Assembly (NCBI GenBank): GCA_026770025.1
Contig: JAMXDE010000006.1
Coordinates: 1,302,001-1,366,000 of the forward strand
Direction of reading: 5' to 3'
Length of the DNA stretch: 64,000 bases
Source of the DNA: Craspedostauros australis
Lineage: Eukaryota; Bacillariophyta; Bacillariophyceae; Mastogloiales; Achnanthaceae
Shown here: one piece after another, positions 1 through 11,640 of the stretch
Layout: every line of letters starts with the position of its first letter
Position numbering within the stretch: the first letter of the stretch is position 1
Position numbers and translations under genes: made by a program
The notes under the pieces: model-generated
What the model was told of the DNA's origin: nothing
The model's database searches: none
The model's input: only the letters and a program-made list of their open reading frames with translations

Positions 1-851
1 ATCTCGTGCAACGCAATTTGGAGTTCCTGCAGGAGATGAAGATCCCGATGTTCGCCAAGTACGTCATGGTGGCCGCCTTCATGCCCGTGTGGAAGTGGTA
101 CTACTACGCTCCCAACACCTACAAGGAGCTCAAGATCAGCGAGTGGAAGGCGCAGCGCAAGGAGCTGCCGGCTGATTTGAATGAGGAAGAGGCCCTGACC
201 GTCGTCTCCCTGTTGAGTCCCAAGCGCGGCGCCGCCGTCCGCAAGCTGATTTCGCCGCTCAAGTTCTTCACCACCATCATGGGACCCATGCTGGCATGCC
301 GCTTCCTCGCGATCCCCGCCATGCTCGCGATCCTCCTGCCGCAGCCATGGGGCACGACCCTCGCCATGAACGCCCTCATCAACCTGGTCGTGGCCGATCT
401 CGTCTCCAACGTGCACGCCTTCATCACCATCGTCACGAACCACGCCGGCGATGACATGTACACCTTCGACGACGCGGTGCAACCGCAGAGCGGGCCCTTC
501 TTCGTGCGCCAGGTCATCGGCTCCGCCAACTACGCGTACGGCACGGACCGCGTCGACTTTGCGCACGGCTGGCTCAACTACCAGATCGAGCACCACGTGT
601 GGCCCGATCTCAGCATGCTGCAGTACCAGCTGGGCGCGCCCAAGCTCAAGGCCATCTGCGAGAAGTACGGTGTGCCGTACGTGCAGGAGTCCGTCTTTGA
701 GCGTCTGCGCAAGACCGTCGACATTATGGTGGGCAAGAAGGTCATGCGGCCGTTTCCGACGCAGTACGAACCCGCCAAGGACAAGGTGAAGACGGTGACA
801 TGGAAGACCACCAACGGCGCCATCGATGATGACACCAGCGTCACGGCATAA
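1..851 (+). CDS. Membrane fatty acid desaturase, 3' part (5' end outside window)
   Basis: The reading frame is open from the window edge to a TAA at 849-851, so about 281 C-terminal residues are visible and the start lies upstream. The protein introduces a double bond into an acyl chain using a di-iron centre held by three His boxes in a membrane protein. Box III is seen as NYQIEHHVWPD around residue 191 of the visible part. An upstream motif, HAFITIVTNHAGDDMY, with the following LRQVIG-like and HGWLNYQIEHH context, matches the acyl-lipid/front-end-like desaturases of marine bacteria and algae. Hydrophobic segments flank it (about residues 85-130). The HxxxH box I must lie upstream of the window. 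No intron is seen in this part. Substrate and regioselectivity cannot be read from this fragment. Family assignment is firm, the specific enzyme is not. Confidence 0.85.
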   Translation, partial: LVQRNLEFLQEMKIPMFAKYVMVAAFMPVWKWYYYAPNTYKELKISEWKAQRKELPADLNEEEALTVVSLLSPKRGAAVRKLISPLKFFTTIMGPMLACRFLAIPAMLAILLPQPWGTTLAMNALINLVVADLVSNVHAFITIVTNHAGDDMYTFDDAVQPQSGPFFVRQVIGSANYAYGTDRVDFAHGWLNYQIEHHVWPDLSMLQYQLGAPKLKAICEKYGVPYVQESVFERLRKTVDIMVGKKVMRPFPTQYEPAKDKVKTVTWKTTNGAIDDDTSVTA

Positions 852-1894
852 ACAGCGATACAGTACTGGTATGGTTTCGTTTGGGGGCATGGGCATTCCT
901 GCGACAACAAGGCATTCACCAATGATGCTTCTTCAGTGTTGTCGAACGCTCGAGATGCGCAAGCGTGATGGCCGGATGATGCACAATGGTGTGTTCAATG
1001 AAATCGGCCATGTGAAACGTATTGTAGTAATTGAGCACTCGTCTTTCTCTTCTCCAATACCATGCTGTTCCGGAGATTAGCCGCATGCGATGGTGTAAGA
1101 TGGTTGAAATAAGTACCATACTTACATACAATGCGGGCTGCTCCACAAGGACTCCATCAGCGTTGCCTCCCATTGCAAACTCTGACCGAACAATCCCTTC
1201 GATACGACCATACCTTTGCAGAGAGCCTGGAAGATGATGAGATATGAACGATGGATGTCGCATCGTGCCCGCACGATACAGGAAGTAGGAGTAGCCTCTT
1301 GTCCTGGTCAGGTGCCTCTTGCATGGTACCTATCTTGTTCTGAGTAACAACACGAGACTTGCTTCTAGTTCTTGGTCGTAGCCTGACATTATTCGAATAG
1401 GTCGATGGCCGTATCTTTCTTTGATGGGATTGAAGATCGCGGATTGCCGATTCTCTGTCCGCATGCGTGTCTTGTCAAAACAGGCACGAACACCTCGTTG
1501 TGACTGTTGGTTGTGCGGGTGTCAAGGATCCAACCAAGATGGGAACATCAAAGAGCATCACTGGTTTCCCCTTGTTGGACCTTCGCTCTTCTGGTTGCGA
1601 AGGATCATACATACTCCTTGTGGCAGTAGATATCGCTTGCTGGAGAGCGCACCACATCCCCATTTCCATTGGCTTGGTCGAAGTGACAAGGCAGAGGTCG
1701 TATAATACCCTTCAACGGATTGATCGGCAAGAGCTCCGCTATACTCCAAAGGTGCCAGCGTAGAATAGGTTGCGCCAATATAGTACTCATAGCATCCACA
1801 GCTTCAGCACGATCGTAGTCGCAGAGCAAGAAAGGTTTGTTCTTCTTTGGATTCCGATCGCGAACACTTGCGCGCAACGATCACGGCCAAAACC
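852..1894. other. Intergenic, 1.0 kb
   Basis: Between the desaturase stop and the transhydrogenase start. I see no convincing gene, RNA or repeat. The last ~150 bases probably hold the transhydrogenase promoter and leader. Open frames here are short and lack codon bias. Confidence 0.5.
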
Positions 1895-4800
1895 ATGCTG
1901 CGATTGGTGACCGCAACCCACGCAGGCGCCGGCCGGTATGCCCGTTCCGCGCTGCGCACGAGAGCCCTGCGCGTCTTCTCGTCAGCATCGTCTGAGGACA
2001 CGGTGAAGAAGGGAACGGCCTACTCCCAGCTGACGGTCGGCATTCCCAAGGAGACCTTCCCGCTCGAGAAGCGCGTGGCGGCCACTCCGGAATCCATCGA
2101 GCGCATGATCAAGCCAGGATTCTCCGTCATCGTCGAGGAGGGTGCGGGAGAGGCCTCCTACTTCTCCGATGCCGCCTACGAGGCCGTCGGCGCGCAGCTC
2201 GTTCCGGGCGAGAAGGTGTGGGCCGATGCCGACATCGTCCTCAAGCTGCGTCCGCCCACCACCGACGAAGCCACGCAGCTCGGCGACAAGACGCTCATCA
2301 GCTTCATCTACCCGCAGCAGAACAAGGACCTGGTGCAGCAGTTCCAGGACCAGAAATCGACGGTCTTCGCCATGGACTGCATCCCCAGAACGCTGTCGCG
2401 AGGCCAGACCTACGATGCGCTCAGCAGCCAGGCCAACATCTCCGGCTACCGCGCCGTGCTGGAGGCGTCCAACGAGTTCGGCCGGTTCTTCGCCGGCCAG
2501 ATGACGGCCGCTGGCAAGGTCCCGCCGGCCAAGGTGCTCGTCATTGGAACCGGCGTGGCCGGTCTGGCCGCCATCCAAACCGCGAAGAACATGGGGGCCG
2601 TCGTGCGGGCCTTCGACGTGCGTCCCGTCACGAAGGAGCAGGTCGAGGCCATGGGAGCGCAGTTCCTCAAGGTCGACTACGAGGAGGACGGCTCCGGCGC
2701 TGGCGGCTACGCCAAGCAGATGTCCAAGGAGTGGCACGCGGCGGCCAGGGCCATGCTCACGAAGCAGTGCGAGGATGTCGACATCGTCATCACCACGGCG
2801 CTCATTCCGGGACGCACGGCGCCCATCATGGTCACGAAGGACATGGTGTCCAAGATGAAGAACGGCAGCGTCACCGTGGACCTCGCGGCCGAGGCCGGCG
2901 GCAACATCGAGACGACCGTCAAGGATCAGAAGTTCATCACGCCCAACGGCGTCACGTGCCTGGGATACACGGACCTGCCATCGCGCCTTCCAACCACATC
3001 GTCCACGCTGTACTCCAACAACATCTCCAAATTCCTGCTCAGCGCAGGACCGCACACCACCAAGGAGCCCAGCTACTACCACATCGACCACGAAGATGAG
3101 GCCGTGCGCGGCATGCTCGTCGTCGAGAACGGAAAGATGATGTACCCAGCGCCGCTGCCACCACCGCCGCCGCCCACGGCACAGAAGGAGGAGAAAGAGG
3201 CTGCAGTCGTTGAGATCGACTACAAGGCACCCTACATCTCCGGCGCGCGCAACGCGGCCATCGTCTCCACGTCTATCCTGGCATTCGGAGCCGTCGCGCC
3301 CAACGCGGCCTTCTCCAGCATGTTCACCACCTTCGCCTTGTCCAACGTCATTGGAGTGCAAGCCGTGCTCGGTGTCACGCATGCTCTGCATTCCCCGTTG
3401 ATGGCCGTCACCAACGCCATTTCCGGAACGACGGCTCTCGGAGGCATGCATCTCATGGCGCATTCCACCAGCGCCTCCGTGTCCATGTTGGGAGCTTTGG
3501 CCACCAGCATGTCCACGGTCAACATCGTCGGTGAGTTTGGTTATACCGTTGACTAGTTGCTTGCTTGCCTGCTTGCGTGACTGTGCATTGTGCATTGTAT
3601 GGATGTACGGCCATGGCCGATTTGATCGTTTGCTTCGCGCAATGGTCCCATGCGACCCACGCAATCAACTCAACCCAATTCTACTCCATCACTCAACACC
3701 GAATGCAACAACAATGACCTTTTCTGATTTGCTCTATTTTATTGATGATAGGCGGATTCATCGTCACCGGAAAGATGCTGGACATGTTCAAGAGACCTAC
3801 GGATCCTCCTGAGTACTACCACTACTACGGTCTCCCGGCTGCTGGCGCGATGGGTCTTTACGGCGTTGGCAGCATGACTGGCAAGTTCCCCGAGCTTGAC
3901 ACTGCCGCTTCCACCCTCTCCGGCCTCCTCTGCATCGGAGGTATCGCAGGACTGTCCTCCCAGAGCACCGCTCGATTGGGCGCCACCTCCGGACAGGCCG
4001 GTGTGGCCTTGGGCGTCGCATCCACCTTCGGTCACCTTTCGCCATCCCTCGGCTCGGCAGCATCCATCGCCGGTCTCATGGGAATTGGCGGTGTCGCTGG
4101 TAACATGATCGCCCAACGTGTCGACCCAACCTCGCTGCCGCAAACCGTTGCTGCGTTCCACTCCCTGGTCGGTCTTGCAGCCAGCGCTGCGGCCGTCGGT
4201 GACTACCTGAACTCTGCCGACCCAACCCAGCTCGACGGCGTGCACCTCAGCAGCGTCTACCTTGCGACGGTCATTGGTTCCGTCACATTCACCGGATCCT
4301 TGGTGGCATTCGGAAAGCTCGATGGACGCATGTCGTCAACACCAATGAAGCTCGGATATCGTGATCAGCTCAACATGGGTTTGGGAGCTGCCACGGTTGG
4401 CGCAGGTGCGGTGGTCATGGGAGCACCAGAACTCGGTGTCGGAATGACCGCCCTGACGTCCGCATTGACCACCAGCGGAGCGCTCGGGTGGCACATGACA
4501 GCATCCATCGGAGGTGCGGACATGCCAGTCGTCATCACCGTCCTCAACAGCTACTCCGGATGGGCGCTGTGCGCGGAAGGATTCATGCTCGACATGCCCA
4601 TCTTGACGACAGTCGGGGCATTGATCGGATGCTCCGGAGCAGCACTGACCAAGATCATGTGCGACGCCATGAATCGTGACATCGTGTCCGTGATTTTGGG
4701 CGGATTCGGAACCAAGGCCACCGGCGGCGGAGAGGCCATGCAGTTCGAAGGCGAAGCCACCATGACGAACATCGACGATACGGTGAAGTTGCTCGCGGAG

Positions 4801-5518
4801 AGTGAAAGCGTCATCGTCGTGCCAGGCTACGGACTGGCCGTGGCGCACGCGCAGTATCCACTGAAGGAGATGGCAGAGTCATTGATGAATGCCGGCAAGA
4901 AGGTTCGATTTGCCATTCATCCGGTCGCAGGCCGCATGCCTGGCCAGCTGAACGTAAGTGCATCGCGTTGAGCGTCATGACGATGTGCATCCATTTGCGT
5001 ATGTTGAGTGATGCGAAGATTGATCGCCACATGGCTTTGTTCAATTTTGTTGTCGTTGTCGTTGCCATCGATGGTATAGTGTTCACCGCTGGCACCGCCA
5101 CCAAAACTCACACCATTCCAATTGCTTGACATTCATCATGCACATTGCATTACTCTACTTCAACTCACATCACGAACAGGTCCTCCTCGCTGAGGCCGGT
5201 GTGCCGTACGATATCGTCGAAGAGATGGAGGAGATCAACGACGATTTCGGTGACACGGACGTGACTTTGGTCATCGGTGCCAACGACACCGTCAACTCTG
5301 CCGCCGAAGACGACCCCAACTCTCAAATTGCTGGCATGCCAGTGTTGAGAGTTTGGAACTCGAAGCAGGTCGTCGTCATGAAGCGATCGTTGGCTGCTGG
5401 CTATGCCGGCGTCGACAATCCAGTCTTCCTCAAGGACAACACAGACATGTTGCTCGGTGACGCCAAGGACACCGTCGAGAAGCTCTCGTCTGGCATCAAG
5501 GATGTGTACGGCAAGTAA
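1895..5518 (+). CDS. NNT: Mitochondrial proton-translocating NAD(P) transhydrogenase, fused alpha-beta form
   Basis: Exons 1895-3530, 3752-4953 and 5180-5518 give 1058 residues; introns are GT-AG (phases 1 and 0) and the joins restore NIVGGF and QLNVLLAEAG, both conserved in the family. The enzyme moves hydride from NADH to NADP+ in the inner membrane, driven by proton entry, and supplies matrix NADPH. Residues 1-35 are Arg/Ser/Ala-rich and acidic-free, a mitochondrial presequence; the ATG at 1895 has an ACC before it and is preferred to an upstream in-frame codon at 1847. Domain I (NAD) has GTGVAGLAA near 218; a Pro-rich linker (PLPPPPPPT) lies near 420; membrane helices fill about 450-850; domain III (NADP) has [14 protein letters not shown] near 903 and [10 protein letters not shown] near 1015. 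Domain order I-II-III is that of animal NNT and not the circularly permuted order of apicomplexan and Entamoeba enzymes. Confidence 0.95.
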
Positions 5519-6545
5519 GCAATGGTGAACGGCAATAAGATGAATGATAGCGCCACGTTTTCGTAGAGCACAGAGAGCAATTTTCAGGCTTCCATGTCGT
5601 GCGTTTTCATGTTGGTGGTTCAATGGATGGGGGAGGAGGAGACGGTGGGCGGTTCCAAGATGCGTCCAGCGTCAAAACAACCTCCTGTCTGGCGAAGCGT
5701 TCCGGCACAGCCAAAGGATCGCCCCCGCCTTCCGCATCTTTCCCAACATTGCATGGCGCATTGTTTTGGACGCGGAAGGAGCCTCAATCACTCTCCCGAC
5801 ACGCCGAGGAATCCACCTTGGAGTCGTTGCAAGAGGGTGTTTGTGTCCCTTTCGCCCGAACGCATGGAATGTTGCCACCACGACCTTCGCCCTCCCGCGA
5901 GAAGATAGCACCCAAGGAAGAGTGCGCAGCCGCCGTTCGCGGAAGGCGCAACGACCGAAATGTGCAACCACGAAAGCGTGCATACTCGCTGCTGCGCGTG
6001 GCCACGTGACACTTGACCTTGTGGATGGTGATGTTGGCTCACAAGATTCCTGCTTGGCAGGAGATCCTGTTCTGTCTGGTTTCGCATTCTCATTGTGGCT
6101 TGCAGTGATTCAACAACAGTCCATAATTACGGCTCGTGATTGGTTTATCAAGTTTATGTGATCGTGGCACCAGTCATAATTGAGAAGCTTTTCGTGCAAC
6201 CCCAGCGTAGAATGCTGATGACAAGATCCATGAATTGAACTTGTTCGCACGCGCATCGCCTGGAAGCTGGAACTCATGAGGAGGCGCCGGATCAAAGCGG
6301 AACCACCAGTACCACGATTCAGAGCACCACAACACGATGCGAAGCACGACAACACGCAACATCGCAAGCAAAACAACTCGTAACAACTTGCAACAATTTG
6401 CACCAAGATGCGGCACCACACCAAAATCATAATTTCGCAACCACAACAACCATAAAATCAGAACTCGACACTCTCAATCGTCCAGACGAGCACAAAGGCA
6501 TCACCACCAACACAAAGCAACAACAACAAACCAAACGCATTCAAG
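5519..6545. other. Intergenic with CA-rich leader at its right end
   Basis: No gene is supported. About 6330-6545 is strongly C/A-rich with repeated CAACAA and CACAA words and few G, the same composition seen upstream of other + strand starts in this window. It is probably the scramblase 5' leader and core promoter. Confidence 0.45.
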
Positions 6546-7548
6546 ATGGAGGCCAACAAGATGGAAGACCGCGGCAGCAATGCCCTCAAGACCCACATGG
6601 CAGGGTGCCAGAAGCTCGACATCCGCCAAACTCGTCGTGGATGGTGCCAGGTAAGCGACGATGGCGTTCTTACATGATGGATGATGCGCATGATGGCGAC
6701 AATGTACATTGTGCAGTGGACAATGAACGGCAGCAGCCACGCAGAATGGTCTTCGATTTCCCTTCGGCATCCCTTCATCAACACTCACATCATTTGCCAA
6801 ACGATGCTCATGTCACCCATTCGAAAAACTTGAAAATGATTGTCATGCGCAATCCTGCCAAAATACCCATGCATAATCAATCACCACTTCTGTTCTGCTC
6901 TGCTAAAAACAGGAACTGCTCGGTTGCGAGGCCCTGACTGAGTTCAAGTACTTCATGGGCAACGACCAGGTCTTCCATTCCATCGAGGAGGCCAGCTGCT
7001 GTTGCCGCTTCTGCTGCTCTCCAGTGCATCCGTACAAGATGACCGTGAAGGAGCTCAACACCGACGCCGAGCTCGTCACCATCGATCGTCCAATGAGCTG
7101 CATGCCATGCGGATGTAAGTGCTGCTGCTACCAGGTGGCTTCCTTCACCAGCGATGGAACTACGCTGGGAAGCATCAAGGAGGACTACTGGTACTGCGTG
7201 CCATCCTTCAAGATCTTCGACAGCAACGGCGAGCCCATGTACAAGCTCCACCAGCCAACCTGCTGCGGCGGTGTGTGCGTCAACTGCTGCGCTGAAGGCA
7301 ACCCGTGCGGCAAGGGCTGCTGCAAGGCCTCCTTCCGCGTGTACCCAGCGGATCAGCAGCAGACCAACGGCGATGCCCCGTTCGTCGGTTCCATCCTCAG
7401 AAAGCCAAAGTCCGTGGCCACCGAGCTTTTCACCGACGCGCAGGCGTTCGAGGTTGATTTCCCAGAAAACTCCAGCGCCGACCAGAAGGGTATTCTCATG
7501 GGCACCACCATCTTCATCAACACCAACTTCTTCGAGGCAGCCAAGTAA
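6546..7548 (+). CDS. Phospholipid scramblase family protein, copy 1
   Basis: Exons 6546-6650 and 6913-7548 (GT-AG, phase 0) give 246 residues. Scramblases of the PLSCR family are membrane-attached proteins linked to bidirectional, calcium-stimulated movement of phospholipids between leaflets. The join yields IRQTRRGWCQ followed by ELLGCEALTEFKYF, the usual family start. Then come Cys clusters (SCCCRFCCSP, PCGCKCCCYQ, TCCGGVCVNCC), the FKIFDSNGEPMYKL strand, FTDAQAFEVDFPE (position of the family's calcium-binding segment, about 207-225) and a C-terminal hydrophobic stretch (GILMGTTIFINTNFFE). There is no long N-terminal extension, unlike copy 2 at 17373-18833. Intron positions differ between the two copies, so they are old or independently remodelled paralogues. 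The first ATG lies directly after a CA-rich leader. Confidence 0.88.
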
Positions 7549-8397
7549 GGTGCCAGAACCGCCCTGTCTACAAGCACGCACACACACGCGAACATCGGGC
7601 ATTTACTCGACCTTGCCGATCGCAATTGCGATTGGAGGTCCAAGTCCACGCTCCTACTTGCACATCCATGTCGTGGACAGGAGGACAACAAAGAAGATCA
7701 GTCTCCATTTCTCCGTGGCTGCATCATTCCACTAGGAATGGACGAGGCGCCATGCCGTACAACGTCCCCCAGAGCCATTTCCAAGCTCAGAGGATACGAT
7801 GAGAGACTGCATTCCACCACTCCTGCCACACATCTTTCTATGTCATCATTCCATTCCGTATTAACATCCATCCCAGCAAGCTAAACATTGAACATCTTGC
7901 GAGGAGGTCGCTGCGTGGATCATGATCTGTATCAAAAAATAGGCAATCATAAAATCAAACCAAACAGTGAAACATCGAACATGCGATCAGGCTCTGCTCG
8001 CACCGTGCTCGGAGGTATGTGCAAGTCCCGCATCCCTGGGGGGAGGCCCAAGATTCTTTTCCGTTGCATGGTCGAACGGAAGCGCGAAAACGAAAATGGC
8101 ACCTGTTCCGAATTCTTTGGCGTCTGTCTGCCTTTCTTCATTCGCGCGCAAATTTTCGCCAAACAAACCGAACCCAATCCAGCACAGCCAAAGATCCTGA
8201 TTCCGTGATGGATTTTCTGATCGTGGATCTTGTTTTGGTGGCTGCGTTGCAAACAACTTGACACCATCTCGTCATCAGCACTCACATCAATGCTTGAGGT
8301 ATAGATCGTATCATACCTGTAATAGTAATTGATGGCAGCCATCAACTCACTGACTCACCAACTCGCCAAGACAGCAACTGCATCAACACCACGCACA
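7549..8397. other. Intergenic, 0.85 kb
   Basis: Holds the 3' region of scramblase copy 1 and the upstream region of the next gene. The part at 8340-8397 is CA-rich like other leaders. An in-frame ATG at 8332 exists, but the ATG at 8398 starts a better signal peptide. Nothing else is recognised. Confidence 0.4.
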
Positions 8398-9444
8398 ATG
8401 ATGATGCCAAGGTCCCACCTGCTCTCCGCGAGCATCGCAGCAACAGTATTAACAGCAGCATCTCTTCTTGCGCACGCTGATGCGCTGTCCATCCCACAAC
8501 CAAACGCGGGCAACCCGAATCGACGCGATGCCATCCAACAGCTGACAACGGGCTTCGTGGCATCCTCGGGCGGGCTGCTGCTGCCATCCCCGCCTGCGTT
8601 CGCCGCCACGCAGTCCGCCATCAACCCCATCGCCACGCTGTCGGACGGCGTCACGCAATTTCCCCTGGCCTCCTTCGGTCTGCAGATCTACAACGACGAC
8701 ACGGCCTACAAGCTCACCCTCACGGCCTTGGAAGTCGGGTACCGCAACTTCTTCGCCAGCGTCCTGGCCGGCAACCAGAAGGGATTCGCACGCGCCGTCA
8801 AGGCCAGCGGCATCCCGCGCGAGGATCTCTTCATCTGCGGATCCGTCGTGTCGAACCGTGCGCAAGGCTACGACAAGGCCAAGAAGGACACCACGAAGGG
8901 ATGGCAGCGCAACATGGACTGCTTCGAAGTCGGCGACATCACCTACCTCGATCAGATCATGCTGGACTATCCCGGACCCGATTGCGCCTCGATCCAAGGC
9001 CAATGGGCGTCGTTCGAAGAAATGCGACAGGCCGGCTTGACCAAGACTTTGTCGGTCTCCAACTTCTCGCCGTCCCAGATGGATTGTGTGCTGTCGATGG
9101 ACACGGCCAGCAAACCGCTCGTCAATCAGCTGCCGTACAGCGTGGCCTATCATCCCGGCAAGTCGGTCGCGGACAATACCAAACGCGGCGTGCTGGTGCA
9201 GGCCTGGGCGCCGTTGGGTGGCAGTCTGGGCGGGCGGTTCAGCTCGTCGATGAAGGGCAAATGTGCCGAGATTGGCAAACAGTATGGCAAGAGCTACGCG
9301 CAGGTGGCGTTGCGATGGATCGTGCAGACGGGCGCCTCGTTCACGACGCAGAGCAAGAACAAGGATCATTTCACGGAGGATCTCAACATCTTTGACTTTC
9401 AGCTGACGGATGCGGAGATGGCGGAGCTCAGCGCGTTGGCGTGA
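8398..9444 (+). CDS. Aldo-keto-reductase-like protein with plastid-lumen targeting
   Basis: A single exon encodes 348 residues from ATG 8398 (or 370 from 8332). The fold is the AKR barrel: GYRNFFAS (114-121), SGIPREDLFICGS (about 138-149), IMLDYPGP (about 187-194), LTKTLSVSNFS, PLVNQLPYSVAYHP, VLVQAWAPLGG, YGKSYAQVALRWIVQTGA and LTDAEMAELSAL all align to the family. The N-terminus has three parts: a signal peptide ending ADAL, a short plastid transit segment, then RRDA (RR at 42-43) with a hydrophobic run ending PAFA, which resembles a twin-arginine thylakoid signal. All four catalytic tetrad positions (Asp, Tyr, Lys, His) appear replaced: Phe in place of Asp in GYRHID, no Tyr before GN, no Lys in LFICGS, Asp in place of His in the DYP motif. 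It may therefore be non-catalytic. Family is sure, lumen location is inferred. Confidence 0.85.
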   Translation: MMMPRSHLLSASIAATVLTAASLLAHADALSIPQPNAGNPNRRDAIQQLTTGFVASSGGLLLPSPPAFAATQSAINPIATLSDGVTQFPLASFGLQIYNDDTAYKLTLTALEVGYRNFFASVLAGNQKGFARAVKASGIPREDLFICGSVVSNRAQGYDKAKKDTTKGWQRNMDCFEVGDITYLDQIMLDYPGPDCASIQGQWASFEEMRQAGLTKTLSVSNFSPSQMDCVLSMDTASKPLVNQLPYSVAYHPGKSVADNTKRGVLVQAWAPLGGSLGGRFSSSMKGKCAEIGKQYGKSYAQVALRWIVQTGASFTTQSKNKDHFTEDLNIFDFQLTDAEMAELSALA

Positions 9445-9652
9445 TGGAGATTGGTTGGACGATACGCATGGTACGACAGGCCACTCCATCGTGTCCACTC
9501 GCACACAGTATGACACTCTCAGCAGCTACTATAATAGAAGTTAAAGATGCATCGTATCAACAGTGCGCTGCCAACCGACTCCTTGTGTGCAAATGGCTGA
9601 ACTGAAACGCTATTCGGGTGGAATCATCTGAGTTTCATGTTCGTACTTATAC

Positions 9653-9692
9653 ATATGACCCGTGTGAGCGAAAAGCGGTGCGGTCCATCCAG
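9653..9692 (+). repeat. Left terminal inverted repeat of the 7.5-kb element
   Basis: Begins ATATGACCCGTGTGAG. The outer 40 bases match the reverse complement of 17090-17129 at about nine of ten positions, with the four differences clustered at bases 17-21 and near 35. ATAC at 9649-9652 abuts it. Confidence 0.7.
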
Positions 9693-10599
9693 AATGCATT
9701 TTGGCCCAAGCTTGTACGGCCCCTCATAAAAATCAAAACCTACATTTATATACTTTATCGTTATGGTAACATGATTCAGGTGTTAGATGGTGAGTCCAGG
9801 CCTTAGTTATAAAATTATAAGAGTGGCAATCTACTGTTTTAGAGGCCAAATACGGTGCAAGCGGACAGATGTTTCTTTTTTGGTGATCATGTCACGACAC
9901 GTGGAACCCATTTCTATCTGATTTTCGCTTTCTTTGTGTTTTGCTTGGTGGGAAGCTTGATTTGAAAAAATTGAGGTGCCGATGTGAACGTTACGGACGT
10001 TAACCGGAGTCGAGCCTGCGATGACGTCGTTCTTGTTTTCGTTAAGCACGGTATGATGTCACATGTTCCGTGGTGCGTGACATCGCCAAAGTTGTGTGTG
10101 GTTGGACAGACGTTCGAATTGACGTCTTCATTCCACCTGGTTCAGATCAGACCTGATTTTCGCGTGTGTTTTGGTTTCAGAAGCGCAGCGTTTGCCAATC
10201 CATTTCGAAGTGTGTGTTTGCGACGCTGGTCGTGGGAGCGCGAAGGCAATCGACGGTATTTGAATTTTGTATGCTCTGTTGCAGCAATGCATTGTGGGCG
10301 CTCTGAAGACGCAATGACGACATTCTTTTGCTTCGGTTCGATTCTCGCTTTCTCTTCGTTTTTTGCACCGCACGTTTTTGCTGAGCGATCTCGTATCATA
10401 CTCTTCTACATTCGTCACAACATCATGTGCGCTGCATGCTCGACTCGCACCCTACTATTCTACTCTGTGTGGTTTTGATTTTCTGTGTAGAATAGATCTG
10501 GATTGTTTGCCAACTGTTATCTTGCCGTACCAGCGTAGCACACACATTCACCTGTGCTGCTGAATGGGAACGAGTATGATTTTTTCGTGGATTCTTGTT

Positions 10600-11640
10600 C
10601 CTGTGTAGTTTGTGCATGTCCAAGCGATTGCCGACTCCTCTGACTAAGTCATGTTGTGATCATTCATGTCAACAAATGACGCAGACCGTACACATCACCA
10701 CATCCAACATCACACACTTGCAAGCACAAACATCAACACATTCACCCAAACGCCAAAACATGCTCAGGAGGGCACTCCGAACTCCCAAGTGTGAGTAAAC
10801 CTGAGAGAGAACCAACTGAAGGAAATGCTGATGTCCCAAACTACTCTGCTCTCCCACCACTATCTGAATGGTGTCTGAATGTATCTGCCTACCAACACTT
10901 ACACTTGGGGGTTACCCGTGGTCACCCGGGCATCTAGGGGCTGGAAAAACGCCATTCCCTTCCCTCTCAGCAGAGAAAATTTCATTGCAGCTCCATTGCA
11001 ACTCCAACAGCGATCCCTTCAGGGCAATACCCACCATACCCACAAATCCACCCATCAAGTGTAGAGACAGCCTACCCATCAACACCAAAAACCAAACTCA
11101 GGAGCCAACCACAAGCAACCAACAAAGAGCAAATGTCCAGAATACAGAAGCCAGCAAGACAATGATCCAAACCAGGATGATAACAGAGGCAGCCAGAACT
11201 GTATCCATGGCTGTCTTTCCCCACCTTGACCAGGACAACTCATGTGCCCAACTCACATACATTCTTGAACATGGCCAACAAGCTTCTCCCTCCCAAGACC
11301 ATGGTGATTCAAGGCCCCATGCTGGGACCTACCCCCTCAGCTCCACCTTTGTTATCCTTGTAACAACCATCCACTGCCTCCAGATTCATCTCATTGATGC
11401 CTGTCGCACTAGCACCACCCTCATCCTTGCCCATTGGTGTCAGCTTTGCCAACTGCAATGATGGTGGTCTGGTTCTGGTGTCCGTGCACAGTCCCATGGC
11501 AGCAACACACCAACCCAAAAATGGAAGCCAACAATGCCAAACAAACTTCAGCAGAACAAGTCAAGGAAGAGGCGATGGGGGGCATCGCTGACAAGCTCTA
11601 CAAAAGTTCACAAGTGCCAAGTTCCGGGAAGTTGATCTGA
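10600..11640. other. Coding-like remnant tract inside the TIR element
   Basis: A C/A-rich stretch with overlapping open frames on both strands (+ strand 10868-11461; - strand 11309-11518). No frame is longer than 197 residues and none gives a domain I recognise. It may be decayed element coding sequence or a spliced gene I cannot resolve. I assign no function. Confidence 0.25.

Noticed and set aside
1982-3664. Long minus-strand open frame (560 codons) opposite the transhydrogenase
   Set aside because: Exact shadow of a well-supported coding exon with strong GC third-position bias; composition is His/Arg/Gly-rich without motifs.
8449-9516. Minus-strand frame of 355 codons opposite the aldo-keto-reductase-like gene
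   Set aside because: Antisense shadow without motif.
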